Part shown: in pieces, positions 32,488 through 41,181 of the stretch
Layout of the letters: each line of letters starts with the position of its first letter
Numbering within the stretch: position 1 is the first letter of the stretch
Assembly: GCF_002980525.1 (NCBI RefSeq)
Contig: NZ_PVBQ01000003.1
Location: 363,854-427,853 of the forward strand
Length of the DNA stretch: 64,000 nt
Source: Sphingobacterium haloxyli
GTDB taxonomy: Bacteria > Bacteroidota > Bacteroidia > Sphingobacteriales > Sphingobacteriaceae
Reading direction: 5' to 3'
Made by a program: the position numbers and the translations under genes
The notes under the pieces: generated by a model
What the model saw: only the letters and a program-made list of their open reading frames with translations
What the model was told of the DNA's origin: nothing
The model's database searches: none

Positions 32488-35091
32488 TTAGAAATCAAAC
32501 TTCACCCTGACCCGGATACCGTGTTTGGGTACGTCGGGTTGGTCAAGATAATTCAGCCGTTTGACGTAATCTACCCGAATAAATTTAAAGATGTTGGTTA
32601 AACCTATACTGGCTTCCACGTAGGGACGATTGTCGAATCCATATGTTATTGGCTCTCCATATTCATTCTCTTGAAACTGGAACACGTTGCTGGTATACGC
32701 TGGGTTGTTTTCGTTACGTAAATCGCCATAAATTGCCTTAATACTGAATACTTCACGCCATTTTAATTTTTTTATTAATGGTATTTTATTCAGTAAGAAC
32801 CCATTCATATAATATTGGACGTTTGTCGAGATAGAACGGTCGCTCACAAATTCCAGGAAGTTCATGAGATTGTACGACCGTAGCTGATAAGCGTACGTTT
32901 GATTTGCCCTGTGGATATTCAAAAATGGGAAGGGGATATGATCGCCAAGAATATAATTTCCTTCGATATTGACATCGGCATACCCCAGTTGTGAAAAATA
33001 AAAGCGCTTATCCGCACCTAACGTGAAACTGTGGTAGTCGTATTCGCCGCCTAGCACATCTTTCAGACCGGCAACATAATTGAGGTAAAAGATCGGATAT
33101 TTATTATATATAGGTGTGCGATACAGTTTGCCTTGATAGAATTCTTCATGTGGTGCGTAGCGCAAACTGACGGAAAGTTCGGTGGTGTTAAGTTCGTTGA
33201 ACAAATTGTTATTTCCACCATCGTCCAACATCTGGTACGTTAATATGCCTGCTGGTTGTTGTCGCCATTTGGATAAACCGATGAGGTAAGAGAAATTGTT
33301 TTCGAACTCGCGCTTATATTCCATACGGTAGATGTCGTTATAGAGATAGCGCTCGTTCTCACCCCGTTTAAACGATAACAAAAAATTATCTTCTTGAACA
33401 AATTCTAGGTTTTGCCCCGGGATTTTCGTGTCGCGCATAACGGATGCCCGTAAGTAATGTTGCGGAAATGTATATACCGATTTGTTGTTGAGGGCATAAG
33501 TGCCGCTCAAGAAATATTTCCATTTTTCGTCCTTAAATCCATAGGCAGTATAAGCTTCAGCATAAAATCGCTTACTCAGTCTATCCGTAGTGCGTCCACC
33601 CAAGCGCAATCTAAAGCCTTCTACGGGATTAAAGCTATAAAACGTATTGACAGGACCAATCTCTATAGGACCTGCTTGTTTGTAACCCGACAGAACCAAA
33701 GCACTTATATCCATAAAGCGCTGAAAGGAGGGAATAAGCTGTAAGGTGTCGATATTACGATATATGTTTTGCTCATTGGGCTTCAGCGCAATTGGACGAT
33801 GGGCTGCCCAATATGTCTCATTTAATGTGGTGTCATTTTTTTGAACAACTTTTACGACTGACGGGCCTGCATAGACACTATCGGGTTGGGCGATACCTGT
33901 TCGGAAATCATCGAAAGTTACGGTGCGGTTACCCCTGATACCTGTACCTTTATCTGTTAACGAGAAATCCAATCCTAAAGAACTTGCCTTTAGGTAATAA
34001 CGATTGTTGCTGTCTCGTTCAAAGTCGAGTTTGACATCCAGATCGCGGACAAAGTTGAGGTTAATATCGTCGGCCACACTAAGAGCAGCCCGTTTAACCG
34101 CATATTTCCCATCTAGCGTAATGTATAATTTTCCCTGGAAGAGAAGATCGGCTTTATTCCGAGGAAAGAAACTTAGTTCTACCAAAAAAGGGGTTTCTGT
34201 TTTAACGGTATCGGTAATGTAAAATCTATAAAACGTCGGGGATGATCCAGCAATCGGACTTAAAAATTGATTTGTCACCAATTCGATATTGCTTTCGTAG
34301 ATATCGATATCTTGATAGAGCTTATTGAAGTAAGCGCTCAAACCGTCACTGTCTACGAATTTAGGGTCGAACTGAGCGCGTTGTTCCGCCAAAATTAGCT
34401 GTTTGGTCGTATTTGGTTTTTTACGTTTATATACCTGCGATAACTTTTCTTCTATATAGGCAGGGAGCGAGTAACCTCTTGTGCTACTTCCTACGTCTAC
34501 ATCTTCTTTTTCAAACAGAAATTGATAATTTTTAAATATTTTTCTGTTTTTAAATTTTTCAGACAGGTTGCTCAGGCCTAAAGAAACTTTTTCATATTGA
34601 CGATACTCGGCATATTCGTAGGAAGCAATTCGATTCTCATCTTTGTGTGCGATAACTTTTCGAACCAGTTCGACGGCTGGATTGTTCTTGTTCGAATATT
34701 TAGTCCGTTTCGGAGCTGTAATATTTACGGTTTCGATGGTGTGTTCTTCCGGAACCAAATAAACCGTTAATTCTTGATAGGTTTCTCTACCGATACTGAC
34801 ATCTTGGGATTCGTAGCCCACGAAAGAAATACGGATCTTGGAAAAATTTGGTTCGACTTTTAATATGAAATTTCCGCTATCGTCGGTAGATGCCGCTGTA
34901 GTGGATCCTACGGCCCCGACAGTAGCGTAACCGACAGGCCCTTTATTGGTCACATCCATTACTTTCCCTTTTACATGGAGGGTTTGTCCGAGCGATAACG
35001 CCGAAACAAAAACAAATGCCATAAGCATTCCTAGTTTTAATTTGTAGGCTAATAGTATATTGCTGATTGACGTTGTGCGATAACTTGACAT
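32488..35091 (-). CDS. DUF5686 family outer-membrane protein with carboxypeptidase-like domain
   Basis: An 867-residue exported protein. A signal peptide lies in about 20-36 (GMLMAFVFVSALSLGQ). Residues about 38-130 are a CarboxypepD_reg-like beta-sandwich (GKVMDVTNKGPVGYATVGAV, KIRISFVGYESQDVSIG). The rest is DUF5686: an all-beta region with NPAVELVRKVIAHKDENRIA and a long C-terminal barrel-like part with alternating aromatic strands ending RVRVKFDF, as in outer-membrane beta-barrel proteins. No TonB-dependent plug is evident. Members occur singly in Bacteroidota; function unknown. The Crp-type gene downstream has a separate frame. Confidence 0.88.
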   Translation of the reverse strand: MSSYRTTSISNILLAYKLKLGMLMAFVFVSALSLGQTLHVKGKVMDVTNKGPVGYATVGAVGSTTAASTDDSGNFILKVEPNFSKIRISFVGYESQDVSIGRETYQELTVYLVPEEHTIETVNITAPKRTKYSNKNNPAVELVRKVIAHKDENRIASYEYAEYRQYEKVSLGLSNLSEKFKNRKIFKNYQFLFEKEDVDVGSSTRGYSLPAYIEEKLSQVYKRKKPNTTKQLILAEQRAQFDPKFVDSDGLSAYFNKLYQDIDIYESNIELVTNQFLSPIAGSSPTFYRFYITDTVKTETPFLVELSFFPRNKADLLFQGKLYITLDGKYAVKRAALSVADDINLNFVRDLDVKLDFERDSNNRYYLKASSLGLDFSLTDKGTGIRGNRTVTFDDFRTGIAQPDSVYAGPSVVKVVQKNDTTLNETYWAAHRPIALKPNEQNIYRNIDTLQLIPSFQRFMDISALVLSGYKQAGPIEIGPVNTFYSFNPVEGFRLRLGGRTTDRLSKRFYAEAYTAYGFKDEKWKYFLSGTYALNNKSVYTFPQHYLRASVMRDTKIPGQNLEFVQEDNFLLSFKRGENERYLYNDIYRMEYKREFENNFSYLIGLSKWRQQPAGILTYQMLDDGGNNNLFNELNTTELSVSLRYAPHEEFYQGKLYRTPIYNKYPIFYLNYVAGLKDVLGGEYDYHSFTLGADKRFYFSQLGYADVNIEGNYILGDHIPFPFLNIHRANQTYAYQLRSYNLMNFLEFVSDRSISTNVQYYMNGFLLNKIPLIKKLKWREVFSIKAIYGDLRNENNPAYTSNVFQFQENEYGEPITYGFDNRPYVEASIGLTNIFKFIRVDYVKRLNYLDQPDVPKHGIRVRVKFDF

Positions 35092-35259
35092 GGCATATCT
35101 TTTTTAAGACTCTCAATTTGACTTTTGAACTAAACAAGTCAATTTTTGAAATAGTCGAACAAAAGTAGCAATACTTTAAGTGATTTTGAAGAGGGGAGGT
35201 GCACCGTTTGGTGAATGTGACGTTTTCTTGATAAAGTGTAAAAGGATGGGTTTGCCTTA

Positions 35260-36945
35260 TCAAAAGGGATCTTCTACAGTGAAGGTTATTGGCTTGAGGG
35301 TCCCAGGGTGCACGAACTGTATATAGCCGGCGTGGAGGTGCAATCTGTCGGCTCGTTGCCCGTATAAATCGTCGCCGAGTATAGGGACATGGAGCCCTTG
35401 ATGGTGTGCAGCGTGTACACGAAGTTGATGTGTACGTCCTGTCAGCGGAAAAAAGTGGATGCGCGTACGTCCATTTTCATGGACAAGAACATCGAACTTC
35501 GTTTGTGCCGGTTTACCATATTTGTAGCATACTACCTGTCGGGGACGATCGTCTAAATCAACCCGGAGAGGTAAATCGATAAGTCCGTTTTTTTGCGTTA
35601 CGATACCGTCTAATATTGCGGTATATCTTTTTATGATGGTATGTTGTATGAACTGTCGCTGGATAAATTGATGTGCGTCCTTATGTTTGGCTATTATCAG
35701 AATACCGGAAGTAGACATGTCTAGCCGATGGATAATAACAGGGCCTGAAACCTCCGGATATCGCGCTAGTATTCTGGTATAGACGGAGTCGGAAATATGG
35801 ATGCCGGGAACAGAAAGAAACTCCGAAGGTTTGTTAATGACGATAATATCACGATCTTCATGGATAATGTCAAAGGCGCGTCCAGCTGCAGGGTTTACAA
35901 GCATTGGATTTGGGGCGACTTTTAATCCCGTTAGCATATGCGATAATATAGGCTCACATTTACTTTTACAGGCGGGGTAGAAGTTTCGGTGTTTTCGAAC
36001 TTCGGAAGAAGGGGATGCTCCCCACCAGAATTCTGCGATACAGATGGGCTGCAACTGATGCTGGTATGCATATTGAAGCAATTTTGGAGCGGCACACTCG
36101 CCGGCGCCCGCGGGAGGTATAGGTTGCTTGCTTTCGGCAAAGATGGTCAAGACGTTTTTCATTTCCCCTCGGGCATTCGAAAATTCATATTGCTCAAATA
36201 GTCGCTTTTGCAGCGCGGCAGATTTTAGTTTTCGATTGTTTTTTAAATGTTCTATTTCCCGTTGCTTATCCTGAATTGAGTTTTCGATAGAATCGAGTTG
36301 CCTCTTCCATTTGCTTTTGAGAACAGCGTGTTCATGCTGATCGCGGTAGCTTTGTTTGATAAGATCGGTTTCTTGTAACTGATAATCTGCTGCAGACATT
36401 ACATCCTTGCTTTCGAATCTTATTTTTTTTCGCTTCGCTTTTTCAGCTTTCATATGGAGTCGATAAGCTTTTAACTGCTCGTTGGCTTGTTGTCGCGTTT
36501 CTTCTAGCTGCTGAAGGAGTCTCGACAGATCGGGAGAATCTTGCAGATTCTCAATTTGCTGGTTTAAGGCATTGATTTGTGCTTCCTCTTGTAAGAAAAA
36601 ACTCTCTTTAGCGAGCATATCAAAAATGGGCGGTACAAAATAGGCGTGCTGATTCGTGCCCGCAAGTTTTCCCGAGAAGGCAGCCAGATAGCCGAGTTGG
36701 CCGTCTTTCCTCTCCACGACCAGAACACCGAACATCTTGCCGATGGCAGAACCTTCCATTTCCTGTAAACCAAAGTTGTGAAGGAAGTCTTGTTGCTTTT
36801 CAAGATAGTCCTGCAATTCCGCAGCAGCTCTTTTACTCAGTTCATCGGGTTCATAGCAAAAAGGGAAAGTAAAGGCTTTGGGTTCGGGCAATGTTGTAAT
36901 GTCCGTGTGAAAATGATGAAAAAAGGTAGGGTTGCTGGAAACCAT
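35260..36945 (-). CDS. RluA-family RNA pseudouridine synthase with long N-terminal extension
   Basis: A 561-residue protein. The C-terminal third (about 355-561) is a RluA-type pseudouridine synthase: HRLDMSTSGILIIAK with the catalytic Asp at about 409, FPLTGRTHQLRVHAAHH, and GDDLYG. Residues about 115-250 form a long charged coiled coil. Before it, about 65-100 is a Gly-rich segment (GVLVVERKDGQLGYLAAFSG); after it, about 275-340 is a block with conserved-looking Cys (GAGECAAPKLLQYAY, FWWG, YPACKSKCEPILSHML). Such long forms exist in gamma-proteobacteria and Bacteroidota; the target RNA is unknown. Confidence 0.88.
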   Translation of the reverse strand: MVSSNPTFFHHFHTDITTLPEPKAFTFPFCYEPDELSKRAAAELQDYLEKQQDFLHNFGLQEMEGSAIGKMFGVLVVERKDGQLGYLAAFSGKLAGTNQHAYFVPPIFDMLAKESFFLQEEAQINALNQQIENLQDSPDLSRLLQQLEETRQQANEQLKAYRLHMKAEKAKRKKIRFESKDVMSAADYQLQETDLIKQSYRDQHEHAVLKSKWKRQLDSIENSIQDKQREIEHLKNNRKLKSAALQKRLFEQYEFSNARGEMKNVLTIFAESKQPIPPAGAGECAAPKLLQYAYQHQLQPICIAEFWWGASPSSEVRKHRNFYPACKSKCEPILSHMLTGLKVAPNPMLVNPAAGRAFDIIHEDRDIIVINKPSEFLSVPGIHISDSVYTRILARYPEVSGPVIIHRLDMSTSGILIIAKHKDAHQFIQRQFIQHTIIKRYTAILDGIVTQKNGLIDLPLRVDLDDRPRQVVCYKYGKPAQTKFDVLVHENGRTRIHFFPLTGRTHQLRVHAAHHQGLHVPILGDDLYGQRADRLHLHAGYIQFVHPGTLKPITFTVEDPF

Positions 36946-37046
36946 GCGGATGAAAAACTTTGTGCAGCAAAAATAGAAAGTTTATCCAGTTTTATGACAA
37001 TATTATGGACGGATATTTTCATTCTGTAACAACAAAAAGCCGTAAA

Positions 37047-37076
37047 TTGTGTTAATTTCAATAATATATAATTTTT
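37047..37076 (+). promoter_or_regulatory. Candidate dps promoter
   Basis: TTG at 37047-37049, 19 bases, then TAATTTTT at 37069-37076, a near match to TAnnTTTG, just 16 bases before the ATG. The -7 final G is missing. Confidence 0.4.
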
Positions 37077-37092
37077 ACTTAAATTTTTAAAT

Positions 37093-37620
37093 ATGAAAAC
37101 GGATATGGAAGAAACAGACGCAATCGTGCTTGAAAAAGCTTCAGCGAGCTCGTCCAGCATCGGTATTAAAGAAAAAGACTCACATGCTGTTGCGGCCATT
37201 TTGAATAAGTTACTGGCCGACGAACATGTGCTGTATGTCAAAATCCGGAATGCGCATTGGAATGTGGAAGGACCTGATTTTCATTCCCAGCATCTGTTTT
37301 TTGAAAGCTTATATGGAGAGTTGGCGGAAACGATTGATGAAATTGCAGAACGTATTCGTTCGATTGGGCATTATGCTGTGGGTACCATGAAAGAATTTTT
37401 GGAACTGACCCAATTGACAGAGAGACGTTATAAGAAAAACGATAGCCAAGGGCTTATAAAAGAACTATTATCGGATTATGAAGCCATTATCGTATCCATT
37501 CGTGAGCAGATAGACAAGGTTGGTGAAAAGCATAACGACGCCGGTACTGAAGACTTTTTGGTTGGCATTATGGAAGCACACGAAAAAACTGCATGGATGC
37601 TACGTGCGCACCTGCGTTAG
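37093..37620 (+). CDS. dps: Dps family DNA-protecting ferritin
   Basis: A 175-residue mini-ferritin expected to form a dodecamer that oxidises iron with peroxide and shields DNA. The ferroxidase signature is complete: VKIRNAHWNVEGPDFHSQHL, FFESLYGELAETIDEIAERI, with the conserved His, Asp and Glu ligands at the dimer interface. The about 35-residue N-terminal extension (MKTDMEETDAIVLEKASASS) is acidic and Ser-rich rather than Lys-rich, so direct DNA binding through it is doubtful. It is a single gene, divergent from the RluA gene, ending at a strong terminator. Confidence 0.95.
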   Translation: MKTDMEETDAIVLEKASASSSSIGIKEKDSHAVAAILNKLLADEHVLYVKIRNAHWNVEGPDFHSQHLFFESLYGELAETIDEIAERIRSIGHYAVGTMKEFLELTQLTERRYKKNDSQGLIKELLSDYEAIIVSIREQIDKVGEKHNDAGTEDFLVGIMEAHEKTAWMLRAHLR

Positions 37621-37637
37621 TGTACGCTACGGTCGTT

Positions 37638-37689
37638 AATAGAGACGCAAAGATTTACTATGAAAGGTAGATACTGCGTCTCTATTTTT
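37638..37689 (+). terminator. dps terminator
   Basis: AATAGAGACGCA (37638-37649) pairs exactly with TGCGTCTCTATT (37675-37686), with a 25-base loop, and runs into TTTTG. Confidence 0.75.
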
Positions 37690-37720
37690 GTTATATTTAC
37701 CGTGAAATAATCCTTTTTAT

Positions 37721-38140
37721 ATGAAGAAATTTTTTCTAACTGTCCAGAAAGGAACAACATCTAGCAATTTTGCGGCGTTTGTCCTGCGGGTAGGTTTTGG
37801 TGTTTTGATGATTCCCTACCATGGCTATGCCAAGCTGGTTGAGTTTAATGAACGTAAGGATGGATTCGTTGATATATTGGGTTTAGGCGGCACGGTGTCA
37901 TTGGGTTTAGCTGTATTCGCTGAATTTTTCTGTTCGGTACTTTTGATTCTCGGTTTGTTCACCCGCGTAGCCACAATCCCTTTGCTAGCGACTATGTTGG
38001 TCGCTTTGTCTATACATAATTGGGAATTATTTGGACAGTATGAATTAGCCACTGCTTTTTTTATCGGTTATCTATCGATTTTAGCATTGGGTCCCGGTAA
38101 ATTTAGTTTGGACTATTTGATTTTTAGACGCGGAAGATAG
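37721..38140 (+). CDS. DoxX family membrane protein
   Basis: A 139-residue inner-membrane protein with four hydrophobic helices. DoxX signature: FVLRVGFGVLMIPYHGYAKL, LGLAVFAEFFCSVLLILGLF, RVATIPLLATMLVALSI, and ELATAFFIGYLSILALGPGK. Members are subunits of thiosulfate:quinone oxidoreductase in archaea or of oxidative-stress complexes in mycobacteria; most bacterial ones are uncharacterised. It stands between dps and a DEAD-box helicase gene that converges on it. Confidence 0.88.
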   Translation: MKKFFLTVQKGTTSSNFAAFVLRVGFGVLMIPYHGYAKLVEFNERKDGFVDILGLGGTVSLGLAVFAEFFCSVLLILGLFTRVATIPLLATMLVALSIHNWELFGQYELATAFFIGYLSILALGPGKFSLDYLIFRRGR

Positions 38141-38163
38141 CAAGGAACTCTGTACTCCTTGCT
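38139..38163. terminator. Shared hairpin between convergent DoxX and helicase genes
   Basis: AGCAAGGA (38139-38146) pairs exactly with TCCTTGCT (38156-38163), followed by ATTT on the plus strand. It overlaps the DoxX stop codon. Confidence 0.55.
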
Positions 38164-38175
38164 ATTTAGCACTGT

Positions 38176-39399
38176 TTACTCTTTACCCTTCACTCGTTTA
38201 AAATTTCGAAAAGGTTTTTTTTGACTTGTGTTTTTCTTTTTCGTTCCCTTCCGTGGTTCGTATGTTGGACCTATTCCAATGTCAGGAGGTAATGGGACTT
38301 TTGGTATCTCCTTTTCAATTAATCGCTCTATACGAGCAAATCGATTTTGATCCTTCTCATTGATAAATGTAATGGCGGTCCCCGTGGTCGCCGCTCTTGC
38401 CGTGCGTCCAATTCTATGTACGTAATCCTCCGGATCAGGAGGGACGTCATAATTCACCACCAGGCTAATTCCAACAATATCGATACCCCGAGAAATAACG
38501 TCGGTGCCCACCAACACCCGTATTCGCTTCGCCTTGAAACGTTGCATTACATCCTCTCGTTGTATCTGCTCCAGATCCGAATGAAAACCTTCTGCAATGA
38601 TTCCCTTTTTTATCAGTTCTCTCGTAAGTCTTTTTACAATATCTTTTTTAGAAGCGAAAATAATAATACTCTCATACATTGGGTTACTTAATATGTGTTT
38701 GATGAGTTCCATTTTATGCTCGTCATACACCAAATATGCTTGTTGATCGATTCCATCAGAGGGTTTAGAGATAGCCACGTTGACCTCTAATGGTTGATGG
38801 AGTATTTTCTTGGCTAACGTTCGAATTTTCGGCGGCATTGTCGCCGAAAATAACAGGCTTTGTCTCTTTTCGGGTAAGGCGCTAATAATACGCATAATGT
38901 CGTCATGGAACCCCATGTCTAGCATGCGATCCGCCTCATCCAACACGAGATATTCCAGATGACTAAAATCTACCTTTCCGGAACCCATGTGGGCAATAAG
39001 TCTACCTGGGGTCGCCACGATAATGTTCACTCCCTCTTGGATAGCTCTTCGTTGCTGTTCATAGCCTATACCGTCGCCGCCTCCGTACACACATATTGAC
39101 GTAGCTCCTGTGAAATATCCAAATCCCATGACTTGCTGATCGATTTGCGCAGCCAATTCTCGAGTAGGAACAAGAATAAGACTGTTGATTTGTTCTTGAG
39201 GGTTCTCGGCTATTCTGTTCAATATGGGCAAAAGATAAGACGCCGTTTTACCTGTGCCCGTTTGTGCACAAGCGATAATATCTTTTCCGTCTAAAATAAC
39301 CGGAATTGCTTTTTCTTGGATGGGTGTGGCTTCTTCAAACCCCATGCTATCAAGCCCCTCCGCTAATGTGGGAGAGAAATTAAATTCAGTAAATTTCAA
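38176..39399 (-). CDS. DEAD-box RNA helicase
   Basis: ATP-dependent RNA helicase of 407 residues. All motifs are intact: Q-motif GFEEATPIQEKAIP, Walker A AQTGTGKT, PTRELA, TPGRL, DEAD in VLDEADRMLD, SAT in LFSATMPPK, TDVISRGIDI and HRIGRTARA. The tail is lysine/arginine-rich (EPRKGTKKKNTSQKKPFRNF), typical of RNA-binding RhlE-like proteins. The start codon is TTG (39397-39399): the frame is blocked just upstream by a stop, and family homology (MKFTEFNFSP) begins here. A perfect TAAATTTG -7 element lies at 39449-39456. Confidence 0.94.
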   Translation of the reverse strand: MKFTEFNFSPTLAEGLDSMGFEEATPIQEKAIPVILDGKDIIACAQTGTGKTASYLLPILNRIAENPQEQINSLILVPTRELAAQIDQQVMGFGYFTGATSICVYGGGDGIGYEQQRRAIQEGVNIIVATPGRLIAHMGSGKVDFSHLEYLVLDEADRMLDMGFHDDIMRIISALPEKRQSLLFSATMPPKIRTLAKKILHQPLEVNVAISKPSDGIDQQAYLVYDEHKMELIKHILSNPMYESIIIFASKKDIVKRLTRELIKKGIIAEGFHSDLEQIQREDVMQRFKAKRIRVLVGTDVISRGIDIVGISLVVNYDVPPDPEDYVHRIGRTARAATTGTAITFINEKDQNRFARIERLIEKEIPKVPLPPDIGIGPTYEPRKGTKKKNTSQKKPFRNFKRVKGKE

Positions 39400-39448
39400 G
39401 ATCTTAATTATTCATTTTGCTAAAAATAGGGTAATAATTCGGATCATA

Positions 39449-39456
39449 CAAATTTA
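39449..39456 (-). promoter_or_regulatory. Candidate -7 element of the helicase gene
   Basis: TAAATTTG on the minus strand, an exact TAnnTTTG, about 50 bases before the TTG start; no good -33 is visible. The rest of the spacer 39400-39816 is AT-rich with two small hairpins, GTTCGCC-TTTCT-GGCGGAC near 39720-39738 and CCCCGCG-AAAAT-CGCGGGG at 39787-39805, the latter just past the Gfo/Idh stop. No gene is seen. Confidence 0.45.
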
Positions 39457-39816
39457 AGTTGTTTCTTATTTAAAGATTGTTTTTTCGGTGACCTAAGATA
39501 GCGACGTCTAAATATCGATCCGTGAATCCAATTTGCTTTTCATCAACAATAAAAGGTGTTTTTATTTTTTATTTTAAAAAAAGGTGATATTCTTTGGGAA
39601 AATGATAATTTGTTCGTATGTTTATCGTTGTTTATTCCAAGTAAGCAATCTATGTTATAAGCAAAGAAAATCATCAGGGGTATAATACGATTTCCGCCTC
39701 TAGGTTAAAAAATATTTCGTTCGCCTTTCTGGCGGACATAAATTTGTTTCATTTTGTTGTTTAGTAATCGAGTGATCGCTCAGAAGCCCCGCGAAAATCG
39801 CGGGGTGGACGGGCGT

Positions 39817-40929
39817 TTATACTAATTTGACGCTCTCGCCTGTATGACAGGATTTATAGATGGCGTCTATTATTTTTAAATCTCTTAAACCTTCCTCGCC
39901 ATCAACAGCTATGACAGGCTCTTTCCCTTCTAAAATAATAGATGCCATTTCCTCCATTTGCAAGGTTTGATGGGTAATATGCTGCTGTGTAAGTTTACCT
40001 TTGTGTGTCCGTCCTTCGATCGGCCCATAACCGGTGGATGGCTGCATCTCCGCAAAACCCTTTTCCCCGTTTAAAAAAAAGCGGTCGAGGTGGTTCATGT
40101 TGTAGGTGGACAGACAGGAGGATACGGCACCGCTTGGAAAACCCAACTGAAATAATATCGTTTCATCTACTCCTTCCTTAAATTTTACCGGATCTGTCTT
40201 CATTTCCTGTGCGGTTACCCATATGGGTTCTTCCCCGACCATGTAGCGAGCTCCGTTTACAGCATAGATGCCAATGTCCATTAAAGATCCGCCGCCGGCC
40301 AAGGTTTTGTCCAGTCGCCATTGATTTGGGTCTCCTATCCGAAAGCCACACTGTCCTTGAAAAAAAAGGATTTTACCGAAATCGCCATTTTGTCTCATGC
40401 GGACGACTTCCAGCGTCTTTGGCTCAAAATGCATACGGTACCCGACCAGTAGCTTGACGTTGGCGTCTTTGCATGCCTGGACCATTTCTTCGCCTTCTTT
40501 GGCATTCAGGCCCATCGGCTTTTCGCAGATTACATGTTTCCCTGCTTTTGCCGCCCTTATGACCTGATCGTGATGCAGAGCGTTGGGGGTAATTACATAG
40601 ACGGCATCGATGTCGGGGTTGTCCTTTAGGTCGTCAAAATTTTCATAATTGTAGCAGTTTTTCTCTGGAATTTGGTGTTTTGATTGCCATTCCTTGACCT
40701 TGGCGGGTGTACCGCTGACTACACCAGCCAATTTCGCTTTCTTGCACGCTTTCATAGCTTCTGCAACACGTGTCCCATACCCACCAAGCCCCATAATGGC
40801 CACCCGTAAAACTGGGCCTTCATAGGGTTCGCTATCAATATGGGGTGAGCCAAATTGCCAGGAAGGAAGCAAAGGCAACACCATGGCTGAATAGGTAATC
40901 TTCTGAAGAAATTCTCTTCGTGTACGCAT
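39817..40929 (-). CDS. Exported Gfo/Idh/MocA oxidoreductase
   Basis: A 370-residue NAD(P)-dependent sugar oxidoreductase. The N-terminus MRTRREFLQKITYSAMVLPL is a probable twin-arginine signal, though RR is followed by E-F-L. The Rossmann motif VAIMGLGGYGTRVAEAM starts near residue 42, then AVYVITPNALHHDQVIRAAK and HVICEKPMGLNAKEG with the EKP catalytic motif. The C-terminal domain has GGSLMDIGIYAVNGARYMVG, as in glucose-fructose oxidoreductase. The start is the ATG at 40927-40929; a longer frame adds a hydrophobic string before the signal. Distinct from the protein at 9739; no DUF1080 gene is adjacent. Confidence 0.88.
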   Translation of the reverse strand: MRTRREFLQKITYSAMVLPLLPSWQFGSPHIDSEPYEGPVLRVAIMGLGGYGTRVAEAMKACKKAKLAGVVSGTPAKVKEWQSKHQIPEKNCYNYENFDDLKDNPDIDAVYVITPNALHHDQVIRAAKAGKHVICEKPMGLNAKEGEEMVQACKDANVKLLVGYRMHFEPKTLEVVRMRQNGDFGKILFFQGQCGFRIGDPNQWRLDKTLAGGGSLMDIGIYAVNGARYMVGEEPIWVTAQEMKTDPVKFKEGVDETILFQLGFPSGAVSSCLSTYNMNHLDRFFLNGEKGFAEMQPSTGYGPIEGRTHKGKLTQQHITHQTLQMEEMASIILEGKEPVIAVDGEEGLRDLKIIDAIYKSCHTGESVKLV

Positions 40930-40978
40930 AGGAATTGAGTTTAGTTTTCTATCACCTATAAGTAACAACAAAAACAAG

Positions 40979-41030
40979 AAAAGGTTTAGGGATGGGTTTA
41001 TATGTAAAAATTGGGTAACCTAAACCTTTT
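40979..41030. repeat. 12-base exact inverted repeat, candidate operator
   Basis: AAAAGGTTTAGG at 40979-40990 and CCTAAACCTTTT at 41019-41030 are exact reverse complements separated by 28 bases. They lie between the divergent Gfo/Idh gene and the 41-residue gene. It could be an operator pair or a long hairpin; it is not next to a gene end, so a terminator is unlikely. Confidence 0.45.
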
Positions 41031-41041
41031 TACGATTCTAT

Positions 41042-41167
41042 ATGTTCACTTTAAAAATAGATAAGGTTATGGTATTACCGATTGTATTTGCGGTTCTGTT
41101 TATTGCGCTTGGTATTTTCTTCCTGATCAGGAGCCAAAGGAAAAAGGAGATGCGTAAACCTAAATAA
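41042..41167 (+). CDS. Small single-pass membrane protein, 41 residues
   Basis: ATG at 41042 to TAA at 41165-41167. The sequence MFTLKIDKVMVLPIVFAVLF then IALGIFFLIRSQRKKEMRKP has one strong membrane helix (about 10-30) followed by a basic cytoplasmic tail, a natural topology for a real protein. It ends 14 bases before the next gene, so co-transcription is likely. Family not recognised. Confidence 0.6.
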   Translation: MFTLKIDKVMVLPIVFAVLFIALGIFFLIRSQRKKEMRKPK

Positions 41168-41181
41168 GGATACACGGGACA

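Noticed and set aside
39400..39816. Possible small RNA in the long spacer beyond the helicase gene
   Set aside because: Two short hairpins are present, but no promoter pair or terminator with T tract brackets them convincingly.
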